From NCBI RefSeq assembly GCF_003337315.1, contig NZ_QPJV01000008.1, forward strand, positions 1 to 64,000: a DNA stretch of 64,000 nucleotides, given 5' to 3'. A model generated the notes under the pieces. The model was not told the origin of the DNA, ran no database searches, and was given only the letters and a program-made list of their open reading frames with translations. The stretch comes from Vagococcus fluvialis. GTDB taxonomy: Bacteria > Bacillota > Bacilli > Lactobacillales > Vagococcaceae. Position 1 is the first letter of the stretch. Each line of letters starts with the position of its first letter. Of the stretch, positions 7,929 through 16,007 are shown piece by piece. The position numbers and the translations under genes are program-made.

Positions 7929-9369
7929 TGACCATTTTTTTTACTTTTTCAATGGTATTCATTTTATGTTGCCAACACTCCATAGATAAATCTACTGGGT
8001 ATTTTTGAGGGTTTAAGTTTCTCTTATATTCTTCCCACAATGACTCTAAATTACTTTGCGCGTAAGCTTTAATATCTTGTAATGCAGGCAAGTCATATAC
8101 ACGTTTACCTTCAATATAGATATCTTGTAAAAGCGGTCTAGCATAGAAATCACTAACTGTTTTATTAATAAATGTATGAACTGGATGGAACATGTATAAT
8201 TCTTCCTGATCACGTGGATCTTCATGCCAAAGAGTGACATAATCTCCTTCAGACTTACCATCTTTATTACCAGTAATACGCCAAACTTTCTTTTTACCAG
8301 GTGTTGTTACTTTTTCAGCGTTACTAGACAATTTAATTGTATCAATCATTTCACCACGGCTATTTTCAATTGAAACTAGCTTGTATACCGCCCCTAAAGC
8401 AGGTTGATCATAAGCTGTAATTAATTTTGTTCCAATACCCCAAACATCAATTTTGGCTTTTTGCATTTTTAAATTCAAGATAGTTGCTTCATCTAAATCA
8501 TTGGAAGCATAAATTTTTGCTTCAGTGTAACCCGCTTCATCTAATTGTCTTCTTACTTTTTTAGAAATATAAGCCATATCACCACTATCAATGCGAACGC
8601 CTAAGAAATTAATTTTATCTCCCATCTCATTAGCAACACGAATAGCATTTGGAACACCTGATTTTAATGTATCAAAAGTATCCACTAAAAAGACACAGTC
8701 TTTATGTGTTGATGCATAAGCTTTAAATCCTTCATAATCATCTAAATAAGATTGGATTAAACTGTGAGCATGAGTTCCAGAAGCTGGCATACCAAATATT
8801 TTAGCCGCTCTAACGTTACTCGTTGCATCACAACCACCAATATAAGCAGCTCTAGTCCCCCAGATAGCCGCATCCATTTCTTGGGCACGTCTTGTACCAA
8901 ATTCCATCACTAAATCATCTTCACAAACAGCACGAACTCTAGCCGCTTTTGTTGCGATTAAGGTTTGATAGTTAATAATATTTAAAATAGCTGTTTCTAT
9001 TAATTGACATTGAGCTAATGGCCCTTCAACTTGGAATAAAGGTTCATCATTAAACACCATTTCACCTTCTACAACAGATCTAACTGTACAAGTAAATTTA
9101 AAATCTTTTAAGTACGTTAAAAACTCTTCTGGATAATCTGTTGTATCTCTTAAATAGGCAATATCACTATCTGAAAATGTTAAATTATCTAAATAATTAA
9201 TCGCTCTTTCTAAACCAGCAAAAATAGCATATCCATGTTTAAATGGCATATCTCTAAAATAACACTCAAAAACAGCATGTAAATCAGCTCTATCTAATTC
9301 CCAATAGGTTTTCATCATATTCAATTGATACAAATCTGTGTGAAGCGTCAAACTATCATCATTATACAT
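7924..9369 (-). CDS. pncB: Nicotinate phosphoribosyltransferase
   Basis: Converts nicotinate and PRPP to nicotinate mononucleotide, the first step of the Preiss-Handler NAD salvage route. The protein is about 481 residues, the long Firmicutes form. It starts MYNDDSLTLHTDLYQLNMM, with later motifs MEFGTRRAQEMDAA, SGTHAHSLIQSY (catalytic histidine region), FLGVRIDSGDMAY and IYASNDLDE. I use the ATG at 9369 because GGAGAAG lies nine bases before it and homologues begin here; a TTG six codons upstream is in frame. It is monocistronic. The stop codon falls within the 57-bp repeat, an unusual 3' end. NAD kinase is also encoded in this window (55 kb) but is not linked. Confidence 0.95.
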   Translation of the reverse strand: MYNDDSLTLHTDLYQLNMMKTYWELDRADLHAVFECYFRDMPFKHGYAIFAGLERAINYLDNLTFSDSDIAYLRDTTDYPEEFLTYLKDFKFTCTVRSVVEGEMVFNDEPLFQVEGPLAQCQLIETAILNIINYQTLIATKAARVRAVCEDDLVMEFGTRRAQEMDAAIWGTRAAYIGGCDATSNVRAAKIFGMPASGTHAHSLIQSYLDDYEGFKAYASTHKDCVFLVDTFDTLKSGVPNAIRVANEMGDKINFLGVRIDSGDMAYISKKVRRQLDEAGYTEAKIYASNDLDEATILNLKMQKAKIDVWGIGTKLITAYDQPALGAVYKLVSIENSRGEMIDTIKLSSNAEKVTTPGKKKVWRITGNKDGKSEGDYVTLWHEDPRDQEELYMFHPVHTFINKTVSDFYARPLLQDIYIEGKRVYDLPALQDIKAYAQSNLESLWEEYKRNLNPQKYPVDLSMECWQHKMNTIEKVKKMVR

Positions 9370-9516
9370 TTTTTTCGTCTTCTCCAATTCTGTTCTCTTT
9401 GTATTCTCCCCCTTATTTTACGTCTTAGGAAAAACTTTCTCAACCTTTTTCAATTTTTATTTCATTTACTTCTCATTTCCAAAAGTTTATACTAAGTTTT
9501 TTTATTTTTAAGCAAC

Positions 9517-9546
9517 AAAAAAAGGCGAGACAAAAGTCTCACCTTT
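9517..9546 (-). terminator. Terminator of rplJ-rplL
   Basis: AAAGGCGAGAC (9521-9531) pairs with GTCTCACCTTT (9536-9546) with one mismatch, and a U run follows on the minus strand. It lies 20 bp after rplL. Confidence 0.85.
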
Positions 9547-9566
9547 CAAGCTTTTCACTATAAAAA

Positions 9567-9935
9567 TTATTTTACAGTTACTGAAGCTCCAACTTCTTCT
9601 AAAGAAGCTTTTAATGCTTCAGCATCGTCTTTAGAAACGCCTTCTTTGATTGGTGCAGGAGCGCCATCAACTAAAGCTTTAGCTTCTTTAAGACCTAAAC
9701 CAGTTGCTTCACGAACTGCTTTGATAACTTTAACTTTTGAATCTCCAGCAGAAGTTAATTCTACAGTGAATTCAGTTTGTTCTGCAGCAGCAGATGCTTC
9801 ACCAGCACCAGCAGCGGCTACAGGAGCAGCAGCAGATACACCAAATTCTTCTTCGATAGCTTTTACTAAGTCATTTAATTCTAAAATAGTTGATACTTTT
9901 AAATCAGCAATGATTTGCTCAATGTTTAATGCCAT
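9567..9935 (-). CDS. rplL: 50S ribosomal protein L7/L12
   Basis: The flexible multimeric stalk protein that recruits translational GTPases. The 122 residues show the N-terminal dimerisation/L10-binding domain ([20 protein letters not shown]), an Ala-rich hinge ([17 protein letters not shown]) and the compact C-terminal factor-binding domain with [20 protein letters not shown]. It lies 70 bp after rplJ under the same promoter. Nothing is unusual. Confidence 0.98.
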   Translation of the reverse strand: MALNIEQIIADLKVSTILELNDLVKAIEEEFGVSAAAPVAAAGAGEASAAAEQTEFTVELTSAGDSKVKVIKAVREATGLGLKEAKALVDGAPAPIKEGVSKDDAEALKASLEEVGASVTVK

Positions 9936-10005
9936 TTTGTTTTCCTCCGTTGTAATCTTTTATAAGATTAATTTTTTATTTTTTTAGTTGAAGATTAAAT
10001 TACAA

Positions 10006-10509
10006 TTAAGCAACTTCTTCTTCTTTTGAATCTGATACAGCTTTAACTGCGTACGCAACGTTTCTGACAGGAGCTTGTAATACAGAAAGTAACATAGAAA
10101 GTAAACCTTCACGGCTTGGTAATTTAGCAAGAGCAACGATTTCTTCAACTGAAGATACGTTTCCTTCGATAATACCACCTTTAATTTCTAACTTGTCTGC
10201 ATTTTTAGCAAAATCATTCATGATTTTAGCTGGTGCAACCACGTCTTCGTTACTAAATGCTACTGCAGTAGGTCCAACGAATACGTCTTCCATACCTTCT
10301 AATCCAGCAGCTTCAGCAGCACGGCGTAAGATACCATTTTTGATAACTTTCATCTCAATGTTTGCATCACGTAATTGTTTACGTAAATCTGTTACTTGTT
10401 CAACTGTTAAACCACGGTAGTCTACGACTACAACTGATGCAGCTTCTTTTAATTTAGCAGTAACAACTTCAACTTCTTGAGCTTTTTTAGCGATTGATGC
10501 TTCACTCAT
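10006..10509 (-). CDS. rplJ: 50S ribosomal protein L10
   Basis: L10 anchors L7/L12 dimers on the ribosome and, as a complex with L12, represses its own operon. At 167 residues it has the typical start [20 protein letters not shown], the rRNA-binding domain with [20 protein letters not shown], and a C-terminal helix for L12 dimers. The ribosome site is ACGGAGGTGAAATAA. It is led by an L10-type leader and an independent promoter, separate from rplK-rplA. Confidence 0.98.
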   Translation of the reverse strand: MSEASIAKKAQEVEVVTAKLKEAASVVVVDYRGLTVEQVTDLRKQLRDANIEMKVIKNGILRRAAEAAGLEGMEDVFVGPTAVAFSNEDVVAPAKIMNDFAKNADKLEIKGGIIEGNVSSVEEIVALAKLPSREGLLSMLLSVLQAPVRNVAYAVKAVSDSKEEEVA

Positions 10510-10534
10510 TTATTTCACCTCCGTAATTATTAGA

Positions 10535-10670
10535 TGGTGGAATTTTTTTACACAAAAAAACCCCATGCCACCGTTGACATAGAGGGACCATTGATTTCAT
10601 TCAATATCGTCCTCGGTAGGAAATTAAGACTTACGTCACCTACTGTCTTCGGTACAGTTATTATTTAACC
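10535..10670 (-). promoter_or_regulatory. L10-type leader with attenuator-like U tract
   Basis: The rplJ leader on the minus strand contains GTACCGAAGACAGTAGGTGACGT, TACCGAGGACGATATTGAATG and GGTCCCTCTATGTCAACGG in separate paired arms, then GGCATGGGG and seven U (10554-10560). This matches the family's L10(L12)4-binding leader, whose Bacillus version controls transcription attenuation. The terminal U tract after a G-rich arm fits an attenuator here. The fold was judged by eye only. Confidence 0.78.
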
Positions 10671-10705
10671 TAGACAACTATAACACAGATAGTTGTCTAG
10701 GACAA
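10669..10705 (-). promoter_or_regulatory. Promoter of rplJL with an overlapping 13-bp palindrome
   Basis: The -35 is TTGTCC (10700-10705) and the extended -10 is TGT-TATAGT (10677-10682), with 17-bp spacing. A perfect inverted repeat, CCTAGACAACTAT (10669-10681) and ATAGTTGTCTAGG (10689-10701), covers the promoter from the -35 edge to just past the -10. There is no U tract, so it is unlikely to be a simple terminator of rplA, which ends only 20 bp upstream. Confidence 0.75.
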
Positions 10706-10723
10706 GTTTTTTTCAGAAAAAAA

Positions 10724-11413
10724 TTATAGAGATAAGCTTTCCACTTTAACTCCAGGACCAAATGTAGTAGTCACTGTTAAGTTTTTAATGTAAGCACCTT
10801 TTGTTGCAGCAGGTTTTGCTTTAAGGATTACATCATGGATAGCTTTGAAGTTTTCAATTAATTTGTCATCTTCAAATGATACTTTTCCGATTGGTACATG
10901 GATGTTACCTTGTTTGTCAACGCGGTAAGTTACTTTACCAGCTTTAACTTCTTCAACAGCTTTAGTTACGTCCATAGTAACAGTTCCTGTTTTAGGGTTA
11001 GGCATTAATCCTTTAGGTCCTAATACACGTCCTAATTGACCAACTTGAGCCATCATGTCTGGAGTAGCTACAACTACGTCAAAGCCAAACCATCCACCTT
11101 TAATTTTTTCAACCATGTCAGCATCACCAACAAAGTCAGCTCCAGCAGCTTCTGCTTCTTTAGCTTTTTCACCTTTAGCGAAAACTAAAACAGATTGTGT
11201 TTTACCAGTTCCGTTAGGTAAAACCATAGCTCCACGGATTTGTTGATCAGCTTTTTTAGGATCAACGTTTAAGTTGTAAGCAACTTCTACAGTTGCGTCA
11301 AATTTTGCAATATTAGTTTCTTTAGCTAAAGCAACCGCTTCTGCTGCAGAATAATGTTTTGTTGTATCTACTTTTTTCAATGCATCTTGCATTTTTTTAC
11401 TCTTTTTAGCCAT
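10724..11413 (-). CDS. rplA: 50S ribosomal protein L1
   Basis: L1 forms the mobile stalk beside the E site and also represses translation of the L11 operon by binding an mRNA mimic of its rRNA site. The 229 residues are canonical: [20 protein letters not shown], the [11 protein letters not shown] motif and the signature [19 protein letters not shown]. It follows rplK after 108 bp, in which an L1-site-like element lies just before the ribosome site (CAAGGAGGAAAC). Confidence 0.98.
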   Translation of the reverse strand: MAKKSKKMQDALKKVDTTKHYSAAEAVALAKETNIAKFDATVEVAYNLNVDPKKADQQIRGAMVLPNGTGKTQSVLVFAKGEKAKEAEAAGADFVGDADMVEKIKGGWFGFDVVVATPDMMAQVGQLGRVLGPKGLMPNPKTGTVTMDVTKAVEEVKAGKVTYRVDKQGNIHVPIGKVSFEDDKLIENFKAIHDVILKAKPAATKGAYIKNLTVTTTFGPGVKVESLSL

Positions 11414-11432
11414 TTTGTGTTTCCTCCTTGAT

Positions 11433-11460
11433 TGTGGTTATAACGGTCGAACCTCCCACG
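11433..11460 (-). promoter_or_regulatory. L1-binding-like mRNA element upstream of rplA
   Basis: On the minus strand CGTGGGAGG and TTATAACCACA bracket a short loop ten bases before the rplA ribosome site. The pairing GTGG...CCAC with an internal GGAGG resembles the base of the 23S L1 stalk (GGUGGGAGG...ACCACC) and the element in front of rplK. This is a proposed autoregulatory site. Confidence 0.6.
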
Positions 11461-11521
11461 GAATTTATATCTTTCAATATAAACCGACTGAGAAGCTACT
11501 TCTGATATCAATAGAATAAAA

Positions 11522-11944
11522 TTATCCTACAGTGATACCCATGCTTCGTGCAGTACCTTCTACCATGCGCATTGCTGCTTCAACGTCAGCTGCGTTTAGG
11601 TCTTGCATTTTTAATTCAGCAATTTCTTTTACTTGTTCTTGAGTTACGTTAGCAACTTTTTTAGAATTTGGCTCACCAGAACCTTTTTCGATTTTAGCAG
11701 CTTTTTTAAGTAATACTGCAGCTGGTGGTGTTTTTGTAATAAATGTAAATGAACGGTCTTCATATACAGAGATTACTACAGGAATGATTAATCCTGCTTG
11801 GTCAGCAGTACGAGCGTTGAATTCTTTTGTGAATCCCATAATGTTAATACCCGCTTGTCCTAATGCTGGTCCAACTGGTGGTGCTGGAGTTGCTTTCCCT
11901 GCTGGGATTTGTAACTTAACTAATTTTTCTACTTTTTTTGCCAC
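11522..11944 (-). CDS. rplK: 50S ribosomal protein L11
   Basis: L11 binds the GTPase-associated region of 23S rRNA and is needed for RelA-type stringent sensing. I start at the GTG at 11944, giving the normal 140-residue [18 protein letters not shown] product; an ideal AAGGAGG lies eight bases before it, whereas the longer open frame has a non-homologous N terminus. Motifs [19 protein letters not shown] and [18 protein letters not shown] are canonical. It heads the rplK-rplA transcript with a clear promoter and leader. The GTG start is the only notable point. Confidence 0.96.
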   Translation of the reverse strand: MAKKVEKLVKLQIPAGKATPAPPVGPALGQAGINIMGFTKEFNARTADQAGLIIPVVISVYEDRSFTFITKTPPAAVLLKKAAKIEKGSGEPNSKKVANVTQEQVKEIAELKMQDLNAADVEAAMRMVEGTARSMGITVG

Positions 11945-11969
11945 GAGACATACCTCCTTAAGTCCGTGA

Positions 11970-12005
11970 TGTGGTTTAATGGGGATGAAAATTTCCCCTC
12001 CCACG
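11970..12005 (-). promoter_or_regulatory. L1-binding-like mRNA element upstream of rplK
   Basis: On the minus strand CGTGGGAGG (through 12005) and TTAAACCACA (to 11970) enclose a hairpin GGGGA...TCCCC. This is the position where L1 classically binds to repress the L11 operon, and the element shares CGTGGGAGG and ACCACA with the one before rplA. Known L1 sites mimic 23S helices 76-78; identity here is by pattern only. Confidence 0.68.
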
Positions 12006-12082
12006 CTTCTTTTCATATAAAAAGAAGCACGTGTTCAAAACACGTACCTTGATATTATATAAGCTAACGAAATAAATAGCAA
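12005..12082 (-). promoter_or_regulatory. Promoter and two leader hairpins of rplK
   Basis: The -35 TTGCTA (12077-12082) and -10 TATAAT (12054-12059) are 17 bp apart. The transcript would begin with a hairpin ACGTGT/ACACGT (12029-12045) and then a 9-bp hairpin GCTTCTTTT/AAAAGAAGC (12005-12028), directly before the L1-like element. Confidence 0.8.
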
Positions 12083-12192
12083 GTCTATTTCAGTATTTTC
12101 TTTTAATCTTTTTCTACATCACTTTCATTGCAGTAAAAATAATGCCATGATACAGTAGATTAAGTTTTACAACACAAGAGAGGGATGTTTTT

Positions 12193-12762
12193 ATGATACG
12201 ATTAGCCGATCCAAAAGATGCTAATCAAGCAATGGATTTAGTGATGATTGTTTTAGAGGATATGGAATTAAATGTTTTTAACCAATTACCTAAAACAAAA
12301 ATAAAAGAATTATTGATTCAAGGATTTATTGAAAAACCAACTTATCGTTATGGCTTTCAAAACGCTATTATTAAAGAAATAAATAATGAAGTCGTAGGTG
12401 TTGCTTTTGGTTATCCTGATTCTTTAGAAGAAACTATTGATCAAGATTTTATTGATTTATTAGCTGAAAATGACTTACCTGAGAGCTATAAATTATTTGA
12501 TGAAGAAGAAACATTTGAAGATGAATGGTACTTAGACACTCTTGTTACCTCCCCTAACCACAGAGGTAAAGGAATTGCTAAAGAACTTTTAGAAGCTTTA
12601 CCCCTTATTGCCAAAGAGAAAAACTGCGCATCTATTGGTTTAAATGTAGATCAGATAAATCATCATGCCAAAAAACTTTATCTAAATAATGGCTTTGAAA
12701 AGGTTGGAGAAATGTTGATTGCTAATCATCAATACGATCACTTACAAAAACAAGTTAGTTAA
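12193..12762 (+). CDS. GNAT family N-acetyltransferase
   Basis: A 189-residue GNAT protein. The acetyl-CoA pyrophosphate loop (motif A) is seen as VTSPNHRGKGIAKELLEAL, followed by IGLNVDQINHHAKKLYLNNG and FEKVG, the usual motif B region. The N-terminal half (about 1-60) is longer than in minimal GNATs and is rich in acidic and hydrophobic residues. The substrate cannot be read from the sequence. It is monocistronic, with a ribosome site AGAGAGGG and a strong terminator. It lies opposite the ribosomal genes and is not functionally linked to its neighbours. Confidence 0.85.
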   Translation: MIRLADPKDANQAMDLVMIVLEDMELNVFNQLPKTKIKELLIQGFIEKPTYRYGFQNAIIKEINNEVVGVAFGYPDSLEETIDQDFIDLLAENDLPESYKLFDEEETFEDEWYLDTLVTSPNHRGKGIAKELLEALPLIAKEKNCASIGLNVDQINHHAKKLYLNNGFEKVGEMLIANHQYDHLQKQVS

Positions 12763-12785
12763 TTAAATAAAGACATAGTATAGTA

Positions 12786-12832
12786 GGAAACAATCAAAAA
12801 GAGACATTCTCTTTTTGATTGTTTCCTTTTTT
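12786..12832 (+). terminator. Terminator after the GNAT gene
   Basis: A 19-bp perfect stem beginning GGAAACAATCAAAAAGAGA with loop CAT, then TTTTTT. It is one of the strongest terminators in the window. Confidence 0.95.
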
Positions 12833-12853
12833 GATTTTCTGACAGGATAATCC

Positions 12854-12913
12854 TTGATATATGTTTGAAATTGTTTTATACTATATATGAGTATATGTTC
12901 ATATGAATTATAA
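12854..12913 (+). promoter_or_regulatory. Promoter and candidate metalloregulator operator of the P1B ATPase
   Basis: TTGATA (12854-12859) and TATACT (12877-12882) are 17 bp apart. Two overlapping operator candidates follow. One is an inverted repeat ATATGA (12885-12890) / TCATAT (12899-12904), ArsR/SmtB-like in layout. The other is TCATATGAATTATAA (12899-12913), which agrees with the PerR/Fur-type box TTATAATnATTATAA at 11 of 14 defined positions, including the whole right half. Which protein binds is not decided. Confidence 0.62.
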
Positions 12914-12939
12914 AACATATTAAAAAGGAGGCGTTATTT

Positions 12940-14886
12940 ATGACTCAACAAACTCACAGTCATGATAACCACAATCATACACACGAAAAGCACGCCCATA
13001 GTGGCCATAACCACGACCATGATCACGGAAAATTACCTGTCGTTCTATTTTTTATCGGTTTAGCCACTTTTGCTGCCAGTTTTATGGTCACTGAAGGTTT
13101 ATGGCAAAACTTACTAGGTACTTTAACAATCTTCCTATCTGGCTACCACATTATTGTAGAGGGTATCGAAGACACCATTAATCAAACAAAACAAAACAAA
13201 AAATTTACACCTAATGTTCACATTTTAATGACACTAGCCGCATTTGGAGCAGCCATTATTGGAGACTTTAGAGAAGGTGCTTTATTAATTGTTATTTTCG
13301 CTGGCGCTCACTTCTTAGAAGATTATGCTGAAGGTAAAAGTAAAAGAGAAATCACTAACTTAATGAATATGAATCCTACTGAAGCTCGTTTAATAAAAGC
13401 TGACGGCTCTACTGAAATTGTTGATGTTTCTGTTTTAAAAGTTGGGGACAAATTACAAGTTTTAAATGGGGATCAAATTCCTACAGATGGAAAAATCATT
13501 TCTGGTGTGACTTCTATTGATGAGTCTTCTATTAACGGAGAAAGTATTCCTGCTGAAAAAACAGTTGGGGATGATGTTTATGGAAGTACAATCAACGGTA
13601 CTGGCGCTATTACTATGGTGGTAACTAAAGATAGTTCTGAAACAGTTTTTGCTAAAATTTTAGAACTTGTTAATCAATCTCAAAGTAACCTTTCTAAAAA
13701 AGCAACTAAGATTAAAAAATTAGAACCTAAATATGTAAATGCGGTTATTATCATCGTTGCTCTTTACATCATTTTAATGCCACTTGTTTTTGGACATACT
13801 TGGTATGACAGCTTCTATAAAGGAATGGTCTTCTTAACAGTTGCTTCTCCTTGTGCCCTTGCTGCTAGTGATGTACCTGCTACTTTATCAGGTATTTCAA
13901 ACTTAGCTAAACGCGGTGTTTTATTCAAAGGCGGTTCTTTCCTTTCTAACTTAGAAGGTATTAAAGCTATTGCGTTTGATAAAACTGGTACATTGACAGA
14001 GGGAAAACCTGAAGTAACAAATATTTTCTTCACTGGAGAAAATGAAGCGAATGCTCAACACTATTCAAATATTATTGCTGCAATGGAAAAACAAGCAAAT
14101 CATCCATTAGCCGAAGCTATCTTAAGACACTTAAGAGTTACAGAAGAAATTTCACTTGAAATTGATAACCAAATTGGTAAAGGATTAGTTTCAACATACA
14201 ATAATAAAGAATATCGTATTGGAAAACCATCACAATTTACAAATGTTTCAAATAAATTAGAACAATTAAATCATCTATACGCTGAAGAAGGAAAGACTGT
14301 TGTTTACTTCTCAGAAAATAATGAAGTGATTGGATTAATTGCTATGATGGATTTACCAAATGAAAATGCTAAAAAAGTGATTGCTTACTTGCACGAACAA
14401 GGTATCCATACAACTATGATTACAGGGGATGCTGAGAAAACTGGTCAAGCTGTTGCTAAACAACTAGGTATGGATGAAGTTGTTGGTAACGTGTTACCTG
14501 AAAATAAATCAATGATTGTTGAAGAATTGGAGAAAAAATACGGTTCAACAGCTATGGTTGGTGACGGGGTTAATGATGCACCAGCTCTTGTTAAAGCAGA
14601 CATTGGTATTGCAATGGGTGAAGGAACTGACATTGCAATTGATGTAGCAGACGTTGTTCTAATGAAAAACGACTTAACTAAACTAAGTTATGCTCATAAA
14701 GTTTCTAAACGACTTGATAAAGTTGTTACTCAAAACATTGCCTTCTCAATGTTAGTTGTAGCTATTTTAGTTATCCTTAACATTGTTGGTAAAATGAACT
14801 TACCATTTGGTATCTTAGTTCATGAAGGTAGTACATTAGTAGTTCTCTTTAACGGGTTAAGACTATTAAAACCATTAAAAGAATAG
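12940..14886 (+). CDS. Heavy-metal P-type ATPase of the P1B-4 (SPC/HEGST) type, His-rich N terminus
   Basis: A 648-residue membrane pump that exports transition metals. The first 30 residues contain about a dozen histidines (HNHTHEKHAH, HNHDHDHG), replacing the usual CxxC domain. Catalytic motifs in order: actuator NGES (199-202, where TGES is usual), the transmembrane metal site SPC (303-305), phosphorylation DKTGT (347-351), HPLAEA, GDGVNDAP, and C-terminal HEGST (628-632). SPC plus HEG[GS]T defines P1B-4 pumps, which move Fe2+, Co2+ or Zn2+ (PfeT, FrvA, CoaT) rather than copper. The PerR-box-like site upstream would suit an iron exporter such as PfeT/FrvA. It is monocistronic with AAAGGAGGCG before the ATG. 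The metal remains inferred. Confidence 0.88.
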   Translation: MTQQTHSHDNHNHTHEKHAHSGHNHDHDHGKLPVVLFFIGLATFAASFMVTEGLWQNLLGTLTIFLSGYHIIVEGIEDTINQTKQNKKFTPNVHILMTLAAFGAAIIGDFREGALLIVIFAGAHFLEDYAEGKSKREITNLMNMNPTEARLIKADGSTEIVDVSVLKVGDKLQVLNGDQIPTDGKIISGVTSIDESSINGESIPAEKTVGDDVYGSTINGTGAITMVVTKDSSETVFAKILELVNQSQSNLSKKATKIKKLEPKYVNAVIIIVALYIILMPLVFGHTWYDSFYKGMVFLTVASPCALAASDVPATLSGISNLAKRGVLFKGGSFLSNLEGIKAIAFDKTGTLTEGKPEVTNIFFTGENEANAQHYSNIIAAMEKQANHPLAEAILRHLRVTEEISLEIDNQIGKGLVSTYNNKEYRIGKPSQFTNVSNKLEQLNHLYAEEGKTVVYFSENNEVIGLIAMMDLPNENAKKVIAYLHEQGIHTTMITGDAEKTGQAVAKQLGMDEVVGNVLPENKSMIVEELEKKYGSTAMVGDGVNDAPALVKADIGIAMGEGTDIAIDVADVVLMKNDLTKLSYAHKVSKRLDKVVTQNIAFSMLVVAILVILNIVGKMNLPFGILVHEGSTLVVLFNGLRLLKPLKE

Positions 14887-14896
14887 ATAAATGATT

Positions 14897-14931
14897 AAAA
14901 AGAGGCTTACCAGTTAAGGTAAACCTCTTTT
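14897..14931. terminator. Bidirectional terminator between the metal ATPase and the sugar operon
   Basis: AAAGAGG-c-TTACC pairs with GGTAA-a-CCTCTTT with one internal mismatch and has A/T runs on both sides. It serves two convergent genes. Confidence 0.88.
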
Positions 14932-14934
14932 ATT

Positions 14935-15987
14935 CTATTCAAATTCGATTACTTGTTGTTTTTCTGCTGCTTCAAAAATAGCTTCAATTAGTCTTAAAAC
15001 ACGGTAAACTTCTTCATTTTTAACGATTGGCTCAGCATTATTTCTAACGACATCATAAAAATTATGATAGAAATTATCAAAATCAGCTGCTACTTCTTTA
15101 ATTGGTAAAGTAGTTGTCGCATCCTCTGATGGTGGAGCCATTGTTTTAGTTAAGCCTTGACCTGCTTGAATTGGTACTAAATTATGGTGATCAATGATTC
15201 CTGTTTGTTTCACGATTTCACCTGATAAGTCCCAATCAGAAATAACAGCTCCTCCTTCAAACCCTCGCACATACCATCTTGGTAATTTAACAAAGTTGGT
15301 TGTTCCAACTTCTACAATAGCTTTAACGCCATTTCCAAAGGTTAGATAACTAATAAAGCCATCATCAACTTCATCTCCTAAAACAAAACTTAAATCAGCT
15401 GCCACAGTTTTTACTGGACTATCTACCATAAAGAGCATTTGGTCTAATAAATGTACTCCCCAATCAAGTAACATTCCACCACCATGTTGTTTCATATGGC
15501 GCCAGTCTCCAGGAATCCCATTAGCCCCTTGTACTCGTGACTCAATTTGGAATAAATCACCAATTTGTTTTGTTTCATATAAATCACGAATGATTAGAAA
15601 GTCATTGTCCCAACGACGATTTTGATGAACCATAAATGTTTTATGCTCAAGTTTTGCTACTGCGATAACTTCTTCTAACTCTTTTGTATCCATCATGACT
15701 GGTTTTTCGCAGACAACATGTTTGCCAGCTTTTAACGCAGCTATTGCTAATTCTTTATGTGAGTCATTTGGCGTTGCGATTAAAACAGCTTCCACACTCT
15801 TATCATTAAGAACTGATTCTAATGTGTCATATGTCTTAAAGTTATCATTTTTCGCTACTTCCAACCTCTTCTCATCAATATCATAGACACCAATGACTTG
15901 AACGCCATCTTTTTCTTGGATTAATTCTCTAGCGTGATAACCACCCATACCTCCGTATCCGATAACAACAAAATTAATTTTTTCCAT
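14935..15987 (-). CDS. Gfo/Idh/MocA family oxidoreductase (last gene of sugar operon)
   Basis: A 350-residue NAD(P)-dependent dehydrogenase. The Rossmann motif is VVIGYGGMGGYHAREL, the family motif CEKPVMM contains the conserved lysine, and the C-terminal substrate domain includes the catalytic-region sequence LLDWGVHLLDQ. These enzymes oxidise or reduce sugars and inositols, often at C3 of glycosides. It is the last of five same-strand genes with tight spacing, 20 bp after the TIM-barrel gene, and ends at the shared terminator. It is a diverged paralogue of the first gene in the operon (18533-19612), so two redox steps are likely. The substrate is unknown. Confidence 0.88.
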   Translation of the reverse strand: MEKINFVVIGYGGMGGYHARELIQEKDGVQVIGVYDIDEKRLEVAKNDNFKTYDTLESVLNDKSVEAVLIATPNDSHKELAIAALKAGKHVVCEKPVMMDTKELEEVIAVAKLEHKTFMVHQNRRWDNDFLIIRDLYETKQIGDLFQIESRVQGANGIPGDWRHMKQHGGGMLLDWGVHLLDQMLFMVDSPVKTVAADLSFVLGDEVDDGFISYLTFGNGVKAIVEVGTTNFVKLPRWYVRGFEGGAVISDWDLSGEIVKQTGIIDHHNLVPIQAGQGLTKTMAPPSEDATTTLPIKEVAADFDNFYHNFYDVVRNNAEPIVKNEEVYRVLRLIEAIFEAAEKQQVIEFE

Positions 15988-16007
15988 TTCTAAATAACCT
16001 CCTTATC

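Noticed and set aside
9388-9512. A clear promoter for pncB
   Set aside because: The region is AT-rich with several partial matches but no -35/-10 pair stands out with correct spacing.
12940-14886. Copper- or cadmium-exporting ATPase
   Set aside because: The membrane motif is SPC rather than CPC and there is no N-terminal CxxC domain; SPC with HEGST indicates the P1B-4 group.
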